DNA of 64,000 nt from Ensifer adhaerens (GTDB lineage: Bacteria > Pseudomonadota > Alphaproteobacteria > Rhizobiales > Rhizobiaceae): assembly GCF_000697965.2 (NCBI RefSeq), contig NZ_CP015880.1, positions 992,001 to 1,056,000 on the forward strand. Direction: 5' to 3'. A program made the position numbers and the translations under genes. Below, piece by piece: positions 1-8,867 of the stretch (positions within the stretch are counted from its first letter, which is position 1; every line of letters starts with the position of its first letter). The notes below the pieces were generated by a model. It was not told the DNA's origin, did no database searches, and saw only the letters and a list, made by a program, of their open reading frames with translations.

Positions 1-258
1 GGGAGAGGCCTGTTCGCGGCCACCGACCGTCAGGCCGAAATAGAGCATGGCGACGATCGCAAAGAGCGCCGGATAAAGCATGAAGCCGAGGCCGAGCGTC
101 AAGATGCCGAGGAAGAAGACGACGACCGCCGCGGGGATCCAGAGGAGCGCGATGATCGCGTAATCGAGCAGAAAGGCAAAGACGCGTCGCGACAGCACGC
201 CCTGATAGGCGCGCCAGTCATTGCTCGGCAGCCTCAGTTCTTCGTTGTGCATGGTCAT
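1..258 (-). CDS. RDD family membrane protein (3' part cut by window edge)
   Basis: The reading frame opens at ATG 258 (a second in-frame ATG lies at 252) and runs off the left edge, giving about 86 N-terminal residues. After a short polar N-terminus with SNDWRAYQGVL it has RRVFAFLLDYAII, which carries the Arg and Asp typical of the RDD domain, followed by two long hydrophobic stretches (roughly residues 27-52 and 58-77). RDD proteins are small multi-pass inner-membrane proteins, some linked to ion exchange, but most have no assigned role. It lies 88 nt downstream of hemB on the same strand and is probably co-transcribed with it. The family call is fairly secure; the function is unknown. Confidence 0.75.
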   Translation of the reverse strand, partial: MTMHNEELRLPSNDWRAYQGVLSRRVFAFLLDYAIIALLWIPAAVVVFFLGILTLGLGFMLYPALFAIVAMLYFGLTVGGREQASP

Positions 259-346
259 CGGTCAAAAGCCTCGTTTGGTTGCAGCAAGGATATGGGATGG
301 CATTCCCTGCAAAACAAGGATCGGAGCCGGGATCAAGCGGTGCGTT

Positions 347-1363
347 TCAGCGGCCTTTGGCGAGAATGCGGGCCACTTCGACCGCGAAGTAGCTGAGGAT
401 GCCGTCGCAGCCGGCGCGCTTGAAGGCGAGCAGCGTTTCGAGCATCACCTTCTCGCCATCGATCCAGCCGTTGGCAGCCGCCGCCTTCACCTGCGAATAC
501 TCGCCGGACACCTGGTAGGCAAAGACCGGCAGGCCGAAGGCTTCCTTCATCCGCCAGCAGATGTCGAGATAGGGAAGGCCTGGCTTCACCATCAGCATGT
601 CGGCGCCTTCCTCGACGTCGAGGGCTGCGTCGCGGATCGCTTCGGTGCCGTTGGCCGGGTCGATGTAATAGGTCTTCTTGTCGCCCTTCAAAAGGCCGCC
701 GGTGCCGATCGCCTCGCGATAGGGACCGTAGAAGCCGGAGGCGAACTTCGTCGCATAGGACATGATGCCGACATTCTGGTGGCCGTGAGCGTCGAGCGCC
801 TGGCGGATGGCGCCGATGCGTCCGTCCATCATGTCGGAGGGGGCGATGATATCGGAGCCGGCGTCCGCCTGGGCGACGGCCGCCCTTGCGATCGTCTCGA
901 CCGTCTCGTCGTTGACGATCTCGCCATTGCGCAGGATGCCGTCATGGCCGTGGCTGGTGAAGGGGTCGAGCGCGACGTCGGTGATGATGCCGATCTCAGG
1001 CACGGCTTTCTTGAAGGCGCGCGTCGCCTGGTTGATCAGGTTGTCGGCCGCAAGACTGTTGGAGCCGGTATCGTCGCGCAGCGACAGGTCGATGTTGGGG
1101 AAGGTGGCGATCGCCGGGATGCCGAGACCGGCCGCTTCCTTTACCGCTTCCACGGCCTTGTCGATGCTCATGCGGTTGACGCCCGGCATCGCGTCGATCG
1201 GCTGGATGATGTTCTCGCCCGGCACGATGAAGATCGGCCAGATCAGGTCGTCGACGGTCAGGCGGTTTTCCTGCACCAGCCGGCGCGTCCAGTCGGCCTT
1301 GCGGTTGCGGCGCATGCGGCGATGGCCGGTGACCCTGTCCACAAGATTTGTCCTGTCGTTCAT
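347..1363 (-). CDS. hemB: Delta-aminolevulinic acid dehydratase (porphobilinogen synthase)
   Basis: Condenses two 5-aminolevulinate molecules to porphobilinogen, the second common step of tetrapyrrole (heme, siroheme, cobalamin) synthesis in the cytosol. The start at 1363 gives 338 aa, the usual length; the longer upstream frame has no family similarity. Both active-site lysine motifs are visible: MSYATKFASGFYGP and DMLMVKPGLPYLD. The metal-binding segment reads FPNIDLSLRDDTGSNS, which is acidic and has no cysteines. That is the pattern of magnesium-dependent enzymes known from Bradyrhizobium and relatives rather than the zinc-cysteine type. It is divergent from the DUF6163 gene and upstream of the RDD gene. 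Confidence 0.97.
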   Translation of the reverse strand: MNDRTNLVDRVTGHRRMRRNRKADWTRRLVQENRLTVDDLIWPIFIVPGENIIQPIDAMPGVNRMSIDKAVEAVKEAAGLGIPAIATFPNIDLSLRDDTGSNSLAADNLINQATRAFKKAVPEIGIITDVALDPFTSHGHDGILRNGEIVNDETVETIARAAVAQADAGSDIIAPSDMMDGRIGAIRQALDAHGHQNVGIMSYATKFASGFYGPYREAIGTGGLLKGDKKTYYIDPANGTEAIRDAALDVEEGADMLMVKPGLPYLDICWRMKEAFGLPVFAYQVSGEYSQVKAAAANGWIDGEKVMLETLLAFKRAGCDGILSYFAVEVARILAKGR

Positions 1364-1516
1364 CGCGCCGCGCCTTTCCCGTGAAAATCGTCGATAGCCA
1401 AGCGCTTTATCATGGGCTGGCCGCCATTGGGAACCGCGCGGCCGGCGAACCGGCTGCGGCATTTCTTCTCTTTAAGAGGAGCCGTGGGGGAGGGGACGGC
1501 GCGATGCCGCTGGCGG

Positions 1517-1984
1517 ATGGCAAAGACCCGCCCTATCTTGCCGGCCATGCTTCATGATTCTGCCCATGTGCCGAAACCGTCGCTGACCGAGATCCTCTTC
1601 GGTCTCTTTCTGCGTCTGGTCTCCGCCTCATGCATCTGGTTCGCGCTGAACTACTGGGCCATGCTGATCGGCTTTTCCCATGGCGGCGCCGGACGCTTCG
1701 ATCTCCTGACGCCGGAGTGGCGGGCGGCCGCAACCGCACTTGCCGTCATCTATCCGGTCGCCGCCCTCGGCCTGTGGCTGCTGGTCTCCTGGGGGCCGGT
1801 CGTCTGGGTGGTTGCGGCAGCCATCGAGATCGTGATGTACGAGTTCTATCCGGCCAGTTTCGGCGGCCGTCCGCTGCTGGTCGTGCTGCATGCGGCGGTT
1901 GCCGTTACCTTCGTTCTTTTCCGCGCGGCGATCTTCTACCAGCGCTGGCGGCTCGCCAGGCAGGTAAGGGTTGATTCACCCTGA
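1517..1984 (+). CDS. DUF6163-like four-helix membrane protein
   Basis: A small hydrophobic protein of about 155 aa with roughly four membrane spans: around LFLRLVSASCIWFALNYWAM, two adjacent spans in the ALAVIYPVAALGLWLL to VWVVAAAIEIVMY region, and one at LLVVLHAAVAVTFVLF. It ends with a basic cytoplasmic tail. Start choice is uncertain: ATG 1517 (MAKTRPILPAMLHD) or ATG 1547 (MLHDSAHVPK); neither has a clear Shine-Dalgarno sequence. It is divergent from hemB and directly upstream of ldtR. Proteins of this type are found in Rhizobiales next to hemB; no function is known to me. Confidence 0.7.
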   Translation: MAKTRPILPAMLHDSAHVPKPSLTEILFGLFLRLVSASCIWFALNYWAMLIGFSHGGAGRFDLLTPEWRAAATALAVIYPVAALGLWLLVSWGPVVWVVAAAIEIVMYEFYPASFGGRPLLVVLHAAVAVTFVLFRAAIFYQRWRLARQVRVDSP

Positions 1985-2114
1985 GACAGGGTCGCCAAAT
2001 GGCAAGCTCTTGTTAAGGCTGCGGTTTAAGTAGAATTTTAGACGTATTCGATAGGGTCTCACTCAAGGCGGGAAGACAAACAGACACCGCCAAACAAAAC
2101 AGTGAGGCAGTCAA

Positions 2115-2627
2115 ATGAACACCAAGATGAAGCCGCAGGCAGTTCAGCCCCGAGACCCCCAGGAAGAAACCATCCGCGGTCTCTATATGGAATCCCTTCA
2201 CCTCGTCGAGCGTCTGCACCGCCGCCTGCTCGACGTCATCAAGGACGAGTTCGACCGCGAAGGTCGCAGCGACGTCAACGCCGTTCAGGCCCTGTTGCTC
2301 TTCAACATCGGCAACTCGGAACTGACCGCCGGCGAACTTCGCTCCCGCGGCTACTACCTCGGCTCGAACGTCTCCTACAACGTCAAGAAGCTCGTCGATC
2401 TCGGCCTGATCAACCACCAGCGCTCCCGCGTCGACCGCCGCTCGGTCCGCATCAGCCTGACGGAAGACGGCCAGGAAATCGCCGAAACCGTTGCCAAGCT
2501 CTACGAGCGCCACGTCGGCTCGATCCAGAAGGTCGGCGGTATCGGCTCGGACGAGTTCACCCAGATGAATAAGCTCCTGCAGCGCCTCGATCGCTTCTGG
2601 AACGACTCGATCATGTATCGCCTGTAA
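2115..2627 (+). CDS. ldtR: MarR-family regulator LdtR
   Basis: A 170-aa winged-helix regulator. The DNA-binding core spans about residues 55-115, with a recognition region LTAGELRSRGYYLGSNVSYN and a wing around RSRVDRRSVRISLT. Flanking helices form the MarR dimer interface, and the protein ends with FWNDSIMYRL. The sequence and its position just upstream of an L,D-transpeptidase match LdtR, described in Candidatus Liberibacter asiaticus and Sinorhizobium meliloti as controlling ldtP and osmotic and cell-wall stress responses. The start follows a GTGAGGCAG Shine-Dalgarno-like stretch. A hairpin follows the stop, so ldtP probably has its own promoter. Confidence 0.88.
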   Translation: MNTKMKPQAVQPRDPQEETIRGLYMESLHLVERLHRRLLDVIKDEFDREGRSDVNAVQALLLFNIGNSELTAGELRSRGYYLGSNVSYNVKKLVDLGLINHQRSRVDRRSVRISLTEDGQEIAETVAKLYERHVGSIQKVGGIGSDEFTQMNKLLQRLDRFWNDSIMYRL

Positions 2628-2648
2628 TCAGGCCAAAACCTCCAGTTC

Positions 2649-2685
2649 AAGGGTCGGGCGCAATCCCTGCGTGTCCGACCTTTGC
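2649..2685 (+). terminator. Putative terminator after ldtR
   Basis: An imperfect inverted repeat, AAGG(G)TCGG paired with CCGACCTT and an inner GCGC/GCGT pairing around an AATCCCT loop, starts about 20 nt after the ldtR stop. It is followed by only a short T run, so it is a weak intrinsic terminator at best. Confidence 0.45.
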
Positions 2686-3029
2686 CATTTGCGGCACCCC
2701 GTTCTGTTGCCAAAAAGCTGCACCGCTGCGGCACGCTTTCCTCGCGTTCGCGTGATTTTTCAAACCAAAAACATTAGTAAATCAAAATGTTGCCGTTTCC
2801 GGTTCGGCTGCAACCCAGTCGCGTCCGGCGAAAAGCAAAAGGCATGCCATGTCGCCGTTCGCTCGCGCCCAGACACGAATTGGCCATATTGCTATGACAG
2901 CGACGACGACATGCGGTAGGTGCGCCCACGTGTTTTCTTGCGTGTGGATTCGTTTCGCGTTTCGCCTGCCGGATGAGGGTCCTCACTCGCGGCATCGTGA
3001 AGACATGTGAGGGCAGGGTGGCTCGTTGG

Positions 3030-3058
3030 TTGACCTTTGTTAACCACGATCGTGTTAG
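3030..3058 (+). promoter_or_regulatory. Candidate sigma-70 promoter of ldtP
   Basis: TTGACC (3030-3035) and TGTTAG (3053-3058) are separated by 17 nt, about 60 nt upstream of the chosen ATG. A GGTT...TTAACC inverted repeat overlaps the -35 box, a plausible operator position. Confidence 0.45.
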
Positions 3059-3120
3059 GGCTCCGGCAACGTGCGTGTCAGCGCATAGGGCGCGTGCCGA
3101 CGCATTGGGATGGTAGGATT

Positions 3121-4449
3121 ATGTCGAAAAAGAATGGAATTGATGCATTCTCGCGCCGCGCCTTCTTGCGCTCGGCAGCGACCTTCGGCGCCGTGGCAGT
3201 CGCCGGCGCGGCAAGCGCACAGGACGCTCTGAACGAGATCATCAATTCGCCTCGCCGTGGCTCCTGGGACGACCAGTTTGACGCGAAAGGGGCATCGCGC
3301 ACCGCGACGACGGTCGTTTCGAACACGCCGGTTTTCGGCCCGGAAACGATCGCCCATGTGCAGCAGGCGATCTTCGACTATCAGAACATCGTGTCGCAGG
3401 GCGGCTGGCCGTCGGTCCAGACCAGCGTCAAGCTTGAACTCGGCGTCACCGATCCGTCCGTGCAGCAGCTCCGCCAGCGCCTGATGGTTTCCGGCGACCT
3501 GCCGCGTTCGGCCGGCATCTCCTCGTCCTTCGACAGCTACGTCGAAGGCGCGGTCAAGCGCTTCCAGGCCCGCCACGGCCTGCCGGCGGACGGCGTCATC
3601 GGCGAATACACGCTGAAGGCGATCAACGTCGACGCCAACACCCGCCTCGGCCAGCTCCAGACCAACCTCGTGCGCCTGCAGTCGATGTCCGGCGACCTCG
3701 GCCGCCGCTACGTGATGGTCAACATCCCTGCGGCCTACATCGAAGCGGTCGAGAACGGCCGCGTGGCGCTGCGCCACACGGCGATCGTCGGCAAGATCGA
3801 CCGCCAGTCGCCGATCCTCAACTCGAAGATTTATGAGGTCATCCTCAACCCTTACTGGACCGCGCCGCGCTCGATCATCCAGAAGGATATCATGCCGCTG
3901 ATGCGTAAGGATCCGACCTATCTGGCGCGCAACTCGATCCGCCTGTTTGATGGCAGCGGCGGCGAAGTGTCGCCGGAGACGGTCGACTGGAACGCCGAAA
4001 AAGCGCCGAACCTGATGTTCCGCCAGGACCCGGGCAAGATCAACGCGATGTCGTCGACGAAGATCAACTTCCACAACGAGCATCAGGTCTACATGCACGA
4101 CACGCCGCAGCAGGGCCTGTTCAACAAGCTGATGCGCTTCGAATCGTCGGGCTGCGTGCGCGTACAGAACGTGCGCGACCTTTCGACCTGGCTTCTGAAG
4201 GAAACGCCCGGCTGGTCGCGCCAGCAGATCGAGGCGACCATCAAGACCGGCGTCAACACGCCGATCACGCTCGCCGAGGAAGTCCCTGTTTTCTTCACCT
4301 ACATCACCGCCTGGTCTGCCAAGGACGGCGTCGTGCAGTTCCGCGACGATATCTATCAGCGCGACGGTGCCACCGAACTGGCGCTGCAGACCCCCTATGG
4401 CGTCGAGCAGTCGCCCGGCTCGGTCGACCAGGACGCCTTGCCGCAATAA
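3121..4449 (+). CDS. ldtP: Periplasmic L,D-transpeptidase (YkuD family) with PG-binding domain
   Basis: Forms 3-3 crosslinks in peptidoglycan or attaches proteins to it in the periplasm. The 442-aa protein begins with a Tat-type signal, SRRAFLRSAATFGAVAVAG, with Arg12-Arg13 and likely cleavage after ASA near residue 33. A peptidoglycan-binding domain follows (about 115-165, including GAVKRFQARHGLPADGVIG). The YkuD catalytic domain holds the conserved His region HDTPQQG and the active-site motif SSGCVRV with Cys345. The start is fixed by GGTAGGATT upstream of ATG 3121. It lies downstream of its presumed regulator ldtR and ends at an intrinsic terminator. Rhizobia grow from the pole using L,D-crosslinks, so it probably matters for growth and osmotic tolerance. 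Confidence 0.92.
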   Translation: MSKKNGIDAFSRRAFLRSAATFGAVAVAGAASAQDALNEIINSPRRGSWDDQFDAKGASRTATTVVSNTPVFGPETIAHVQQAIFDYQNIVSQGGWPSVQTSVKLELGVTDPSVQQLRQRLMVSGDLPRSAGISSSFDSYVEGAVKRFQARHGLPADGVIGEYTLKAINVDANTRLGQLQTNLVRLQSMSGDLGRRYVMVNIPAAYIEAVENGRVALRHTAIVGKIDRQSPILNSKIYEVILNPYWTAPRSIIQKDIMPLMRKDPTYLARNSIRLFDGSGGEVSPETVDWNAEKAPNLMFRQDPGKINAMSSTKINFHNEHQVYMHDTPQQGLFNKLMRFESSGCVRVQNVRDLSTWLLKETPGWSRQQIEATIKTGVNTPITLAEEVPVFFTYITAWSAKDGVVQFRDDIYQRDGATELALQTPYGVEQSPGSVDQDALPQ

Positions 4450-4476
4450 GCGAATTTGCGACACGGAATTCTTCGA

Positions 4477-4507
4477 GCCGCGCTTCCCTTGGGAGCGCGG
4501 CTTTTTC
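4477..4507 (+). terminator. Intrinsic terminator of ldtP
   Basis: The stem GCCGCGCTTCCC / GGGAGCGCGGC has almost no loop and is followed by TTTTT, 27 nt after the ldtP stop. Confidence 0.85.
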
Positions 4508-4633
4508 ATGGGTTGAGCGCCGCGATATTTCGGCGCGGCAGATGGGGGAAATGACGCAAACCGCACAGCGGATATTGCTCTCGCCGTGCGAGGAAGCTAA
4601 AGAACTGCCACCCTTGAGAGGAGCCTCGCGCCG

Positions 4634-5929
4634 ATGACTGCACAGACGAATGACGCCTTCTTCACCCGCTCTCTGGCCGACAGCGATCCGGACATCTTCG
4701 GTGCGATCGAAAAGGAGCTGGGTCGCCAGCGCCACGAGATCGAGCTGATCGCCTCCGAGAACATCGTTTCCCGCGCCGTGCTCGAAGCCCAGGGCTCGAT
4801 CATGACCAACAAATATGCCGAGGGCTACCCGGGCAAGCGCTACTACGGCGGCTGCCAGTTCGTCGACATCGCCGAGGAATTGGCGATCGAGCGCGCCAAG
4901 AAGCTCTTCGGCGTCAACTTCGCCAACGTTCAGCCGAACTCCGGTTCGCAGATGAACCAGGCCGTGTTCCTGGCGCTCCTGCAGCCGGGTGACACCTTCA
5001 TGGGCCTCGACCTCAACTCGGGCGGCCACCTGACGCACGGTTCGCCGGTCAACATGTCCGGCAAGTGGTTCAACGTCGTCTCTTACGGCGTGCGTGAAGA
5101 CGATCACCTGCTCGACATGGACAACGTCGCCGAGCAGGCGCGCAAGCACAAGCCGAAGCTGATCATCGCCGGCGGCACCGCTTACTCGCGCATCTGGGAC
5201 TGGAAGCGCTTCCGCGAGATCGCAGACGAAGTCGGCGCCTGGCTGATGGTCGACATGGCGCACATCGCCGGTCTCGTTGCCGGTGGCCAGCATCCGTCGC
5301 CGTTCCCGCATTGCCACGTTGCAACGACGACGACGCACAAGTCGCTCCGCGGCCCGCGCGGCGGCATGATTCTGACCAACGACGAAGATATCGCCAAGAA
5401 GATCAACTCGGCCGTCTTCCCGGGTCTCCAGGGCGGTCCGCTGATGCACGTCATCGCCGCCAAGGCCGTGGCACTCGGCGAAGCGCTGCAGCCGTCGTTC
5501 AAGGACTATGCGGCTCAAGTCGTCAAGAACGCCCGCACGCTCGCCGAAACGCTAAAGGCCAACGGCCTCGACATCGTATCGGGCGGCACGGACAACCACC
5601 TGATGCTCGTCGACCTGCGCAAGAAGAACGCAACCGGCAAGCGCGCGGAAGCCGCCCTTGGCCGTGCCTTCATCACCTGCAACAAGAACGGCATTCCTTT
5701 CGATCCTGAAAAGCCCTTCGTCACCTCGGGTGTCCGTCTCGGCACGCCGGCCGGCACGACCCGTGGCTTCAAGGAAGCCGAGTTCAAGGAAATCGGCGAG
5801 CGGATCGTCGAGGTTCTTGACGGCCTGAAGGTCGCCAACTCCGACGAGGGCAATGCCGCCGTCGAAGCCGGCGTTCGCGACAAGGTCATCAAGCTGACCG
5901 ATCGCTTCCCGATGTACGGCTACATGTGA
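4634..5929 (+). CDS. glyA: Serine hydroxymethyltransferase
   Basis: PLP enzyme converting serine and tetrahydrofolate to glycine and 5,10-methylene-tetrahydrofolate, the main one-carbon source of the cell. At 431 aa it has the usual bacterial length. The PLP lysine is Lys236 in [14 protein letters not shown]; other family landmarks are LIASENIVS near residue 40, [15 protein letters not shown] and [11 protein letters not shown]. The start follows a GAGAGGAG Shine-Dalgarno sequence. nrdR begins only 10 nt after the stop, so glyA heads a likely glyA-nrdR-ribD-ribE operon, a common arrangement in Rhizobiales. Confidence 0.98.
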   Translation: MTAQTNDAFFTRSLADSDPDIFGAIEKELGRQRHEIELIASENIVSRAVLEAQGSIMTNKYAEGYPGKRYYGGCQFVDIAEELAIERAKKLFGVNFANVQPNSGSQMNQAVFLALLQPGDTFMGLDLNSGGHLTHGSPVNMSGKWFNVVSYGVREDDHLLDMDNVAEQARKHKPKLIIAGGTAYSRIWDWKRFREIADEVGAWLMVDMAHIAGLVAGGQHPSPFPHCHVATTTTHKSLRGPRGGMILTNDEDIAKKINSAVFPGLQGGPLMHVIAAKAVALGEALQPSFKDYAAQVVKNARTLAETLKANGLDIVSGGTDNHLMLVDLRKKNATGKRAEAALGRAFITCNKNGIPFDPEKPFVTSGVRLGTPAGTTRGFKEAEFKEIGERIVEVLDGLKVANSDEGNAAVEAGVRDKVIKLTDRFPMYGYM

Positions 5930-5939
5930 TCGGTCGCCC

Positions 5940-6413
5940 ATGCGCTGCCCCTATTGCGGTTCTGAAGACAGTCAGGTGAAGGATTCCCGTCCGGCAGAGG
6001 ACGGGAATGCCATTCGCCGCCGCCGGATTTGTCCGGATTGCGGAGGTCGTTTCACGACCTTCGAACGGGTGCAGTTGCGTGAACTGATGATCATCAAGAA
6101 AACCGGTCGGAAGGTTCCTTTCGACCGGGACAAGCTTCTGCGGTCCTTCGAGATTGCGCTGCGCAAGCGTCCGGTCGATCGCGACCGCATCGAGCGGGCG
6201 GTTTCCGGTATCGTCCGTCGCCTTGAAAGCTCCGGCGAGACCGAGATCCCTTCGGAAGAAATCGGCCTGCAGGTGCTCGAAGCGCTGAAGAGCCTCGATG
6301 ACGTGGCCTTCGTGCGCTACGCTTCGGTCTATCGCGATTTCTCCCATGCGGAGGATTTTGAGAAGGTCATCACCGAGATCAGCGCCAAGATCGCGCGCGA
6401 TCCCGGCGAGTAG
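5940..6413 (+). CDS. nrdR: Transcriptional repressor NrdR
   Basis: ATP/dATP-sensing repressor of ribonucleotide reductase genes. The 157-aa protein starts with a zinc ribbon (Cys3, Cys6, Cys31, Cys34) containing the RRRRICPDC signature, followed by an ATP-cone domain (about residues 49-139) that begins at [18 protein letters not shown] sequence (here [18 protein letters not shown]). Length and both domains are canonical. It sits between glyA and ribD with short gaps, as in many alphaproteobacteria. Its targets would be NrdR boxes at nrd genes outside this window. Confidence 0.97.
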   Translation: MRCPYCGSEDSQVKDSRPAEDGNAIRRRRICPDCGGRFTTFERVQLRELMIIKKTGRKVPFDRDKLLRSFEIALRKRPVDRDRIERAVSGIVRRLESSGETEIPSEEIGLQVLEALKSLDDVAFVRYASVYRDFSHAEDFEKVITEISAKIARDPGE

Positions 6414-6431
6414 ATTACGCTGGATAGAGCC

Positions 6432-7541
6432 ATGACAGCGCCCAACCGTGAAGACGAGAGGTTCATGGCCGCGGCGCTGAGGCTGGCTCGCCACCATCTC
6501 GGACAGACATCCACCAATCCCTCCGTCGCCTGCCTGATCGTCAAGGACGGCGTTATCGTCGGCCGGGCCGTAACCGCGCGGAGCGGCCGCCCGCATGCCG
6601 AAACCCAGGCACTGACGGAGGCCGGTGCGAAGGCAAGGGGTGCTACGGCCTATGTGACGCTGGAGCCTTGCTCCCATCACGGCAAGACGCCGCCTTGCGC
6701 CGATGCGCTTGTCGCCTCCGGCATATCCCGCGTGGTGATTTCGATCCTCGATCCGGACGTGCGGGTTGCCGGGCGTGGCGTCGTGCGCCTGCGCGATGCT
6801 GGCATCACCGTCGATATCGGTGTTCTCCCCGAGGAAGGGCATCACGCGCTTGAAGCCTACCTCATGCGCCAGGTCAGCAAGAGACCCTATGTGATTCTCA
6901 AGCTTGCGGTTTCGGCCGATGGCATGATCGGCCGCAAGGGTGAGGGGCAAGTGCGCATCACCGGTCCGATTTCGCGCGGGCAGGTACAGATGCTGCGCGC
7001 GGAGACCGACGCGATTCTGGTCGGGATCGGCACGGCTGCGGCTGACGATCCGGAACTGACCGTGCGCTTGCCGGGGCTCGAACATTGTTCGCCGTTGCGC
7101 ATCGTTCTCGACCGCCGGCTCGACCTGCCGCTTTCCTCCAAACTGGTGTTAACGGCGCGGGAGGTCCCCGTCATCGTGGTCTCCAGCGACGGATCCGGCG
7201 ATGCGGATGCGGACGTTGATGGCGGCCGAGCAGCACGCAAGGCGGCCCTGGAGGCCGCCGGTGTCGAGGTGCTCGAAGCCGGCTCGATCGCCGACCTTCT
7301 TGCGGCACTCGCTTCCCGCGGTATCTCCTCGCTGATGGTCGAAGGCGGTGCTGTGGCTGCACGCGCCTTTCTCGATGCTGATCTGGTCGACCGTATCCAG
7401 CTCTACACCGGACCGGGGACCATTGGCGAAAACGGCATTGCATCCCCATTTGACCGTAAGTCCGTGCCGGCAGGCTTCCGGCGCGTCGCCGAGGCACGGT
7501 ATGGCGGCGATCTGTTCGAGGAATACGAAAGAGAAAACTGA
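6432..7541 (+). CDS. ribD: Bifunctional diaminohydroxyphosphoribosylaminopyrimidine deaminase / reductase
   Basis: Carries out steps 2 and 3 of riboflavin synthesis: deamination and then side-chain reduction of the pyrimidine intermediate. The N-terminal deaminase domain (about 1-145) shows the zinc site His55-Ala-Glu57 and PCSHHGKTPPC with Cys80 and Cys89. The C-terminal RibD_C reductase domain starts near RPYVILKLAVSADGMIG and includes the NADPH-site-like SSLMVEGGAVAARAFL. At 369 aa it is a normal length. The stop overlaps the ribE start (TGATG), indicating translational coupling. Confidence 0.96.
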   Translation: MTAPNREDERFMAAALRLARHHLGQTSTNPSVACLIVKDGVIVGRAVTARSGRPHAETQALTEAGAKARGATAYVTLEPCSHHGKTPPCADALVASGISRVVISILDPDVRVAGRGVVRLRDAGITVDIGVLPEEGHHALEAYLMRQVSKRPYVILKLAVSADGMIGRKGEGQVRITGPISRGQVQMLRAETDAILVGIGTAAADDPELTVRLPGLEHCSPLRIVLDRRLDLPLSSKLVLTAREVPVIVVSSDGSGDADADVDGGRAARKAALEAAGVEVLEAGSIADLLAALASRGISSLMVEGGAVAARAFLDADLVDRIQLYTGPGTIGENGIASPFDRKSVPAGFRRVAEARYGGDLFEEYEREN

Positions 7542-8161
7542 TGTTCACAGGCATTGTTACCGATATCGGCACCGTCGACGCCGTCACCCCGCTGAAAGAA
7601 GGCATCAAGCTGCGTGTCGCCACGAGCTACGACCCGAAGACCATCGACATGGGTGCCTCGATCGCCCATTCCGGCGTCTGCCTGACGGTGACGGCTTTGC
7701 CTGAAGCCGGCAGCAACGAGGGCTGGTTCGAGGTCGAGGCCTGGGAAGAGGCGCTCCGCCTGACGACGATCGCCGGCTGGACCAAGGGAACGCGCATCAA
7801 TCTCGAGCGCTCGCTGAAGATCGGCGACGAGCTCGGCGGCCACCTGGTTTCCGGCCATGTCGACGACAAGGCGGAAATTCTGTCGGTGGAAGCGGAAGGC
7901 GACGCTGTGCGCTTTCGTCTGCGCGCGCCTGAGCATCTGGCGAAATTCGTCGCGCCGAAGGGATCGGTCGCGCTCGACGGCACGTCGCTGACGGTCAACA
8001 AGGTCGCCGGCGCCGAGTTCGACGTGCTCCTGATCCGCCATTCGCTGGAGGTCACGACCTGGGGTGAGCGCAAGGCCGGCGATTTCGTCAACTTCGAGGT
8101 GGACACCATGGCGCGTTATGCGGCGCGCCTCGCCGAATTCCCGGCACCAAAGCCGGAGTAA
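7541..8161 (+). CDS. ribE: Riboflavin synthase, alpha subunit
   Basis: Dismutates two 6,7-dimethyl-8-ribityllumazine molecules to riboflavin, the last step of the pathway. The 206-aa protein is the classic tandem of two lumazine-binding barrels: the first opens with MFTGIVTDIGTV and contains the GVCLTV signature, the second contains SGHVDDKAEI and DGTSLTVN. The start codon overlaps the ribD stop. A strong terminator follows, closing the glyA-nrdR-ribD-ribE unit. This gene is called ribC in some rhizobial annotations. Confidence 0.96.
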   Translation: MFTGIVTDIGTVDAVTPLKEGIKLRVATSYDPKTIDMGASIAHSGVCLTVTALPEAGSNEGWFEVEAWEEALRLTTIAGWTKGTRINLERSLKIGDELGGHLVSGHVDDKAEILSVEAEGDAVRFRLRAPEHLAKFVAPKGSVALDGTSLTVNKVAGAEFDVLLIRHSLEVTTWGERKAGDFVNFEVDTMARYAARLAEFPAPKPE

Positions 8162-8187
8162 GCCGACTTCCTCTTTTGCCGAATGCA

Positions 8188-8213
8188 AACCGCCCCCAAT
8201 CGGGGGCGGTTCT
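8188..8213 (+). terminator. Intrinsic terminator after ribE
   Basis: AACCGCCCC, loop CAAT, then GGGGCGGTT, 27 nt after the ribE stop. The T run is short, but the stem is long and GC-rich. It also lies between convergent genes and may work in both directions. Confidence 0.7.
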
Positions 8214-8234
8214 GGTTTCGGGAGGTGTTGACAC

Positions 8235-8585
8235 TCAACGCACGTAGAGGGTCAGGCTGCCATCGGCTGCCTGTTCGGCGCCGGCAATGTTGTTCATCTC
8301 GACATTCTGCGCCTTGAGCTTGGCTGCAAGCGGCTTGTTGCCTTCGACGGCCGCGTGCAGGGACGAAATCTGTTGCGGCGTCGCTTCGTTGATCCACATG
8401 CGCGTCTGGCTCGATTCCTTCAGCGTATCCACGTCGACGACGTTGAAATGATCGCCCTTGAAATCGCGAACGGTGTGGTCGATTTCGGCCGGCCAGTTCA
8501 TGGCTGCGCTCGCAGCATAGGAGACGCCGCCGAAGGAAAGGGCGGAGAGAGCAGCGATGACGGAAAGCTTGGCTATGCGGTTCAT
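8235..8585 (-). CDS. Small secreted protein of unknown function
   Basis: A 116-aa protein with a clean Sec signal peptide: basic MNRIAKL, a hydrophobic core, and a likely cut in SYAASA near residue 30. The mature part is soluble and mixed alpha/beta-like, with no cysteine and no motif I recognise. The start was chosen at ATG 8585 because AGGAG lies 7 nt upstream; the ATG at 8591 is too close to that site. Homologous small exported proteins occur in Rhizobiaceae as hypotheticals. It is a single-gene unit, convergent with ribE. Confidence 0.75.
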   Translation of the reverse strand: MNRIAKLSVIAALSALSFGGVSYAASAAMNWPAEIDHTVRDFKGDHFNVVDVDTLKESSQTRMWINEATPQQISSLHAAVEGNKPLAAKLKAQNVEMNNIAGAEQAADGSLTLYVR

Positions 8586-8867
8586 GGTCATGCTCCTTTG
8601 TTTACCGGCAACAAGGCGCAAGCCGACCCGTTACGGGAACGCGGAACCTTGCGGGTTTCCGGGCCGGTGAGGATCGCCCATTGCGGCGGCCAGCAGGGTT
8701 CGTTTGCGGGCGTTGTCACCCGCAAGCAAAGGCGCTGGACTGTTTCGACTGATTGGTCGGCGTTTGCTCCCTTCTTGGGGAGGGCGCGTCGTGCCAACGA
8801 CTAGGAAACTGGGCCGGAATGTGGCCCTTTCCATGGCGCTGGCATCAGGAAAACAATTAAAAATTGT

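Larger units (their letters stand above)
2628..3120 (+). other. 493-nt ldtR-ldtP intergenic region
   Basis: No convincing gene lies here. It holds the hairpin after ldtR, an AT-rich island around 2755-2800 that is unusual for this GC-rich neighbourhood and contains AACAT and ATGTT half-sites about 12 nt apart, and a sigma-70-like promoter near 3030. Its length and AT island suggest a regulatory region for ldtP, possibly holding the LdtR operator; this is inference. Confidence 0.5.

Noticed and set aside
221..1384. Long plus-strand frame antisense to hemB
   Set aside because: Shadow of the GC-rich third-codon pattern; its translation is His/Asp/Gly/Arg-rich and without a known fold, while hemB is certain.
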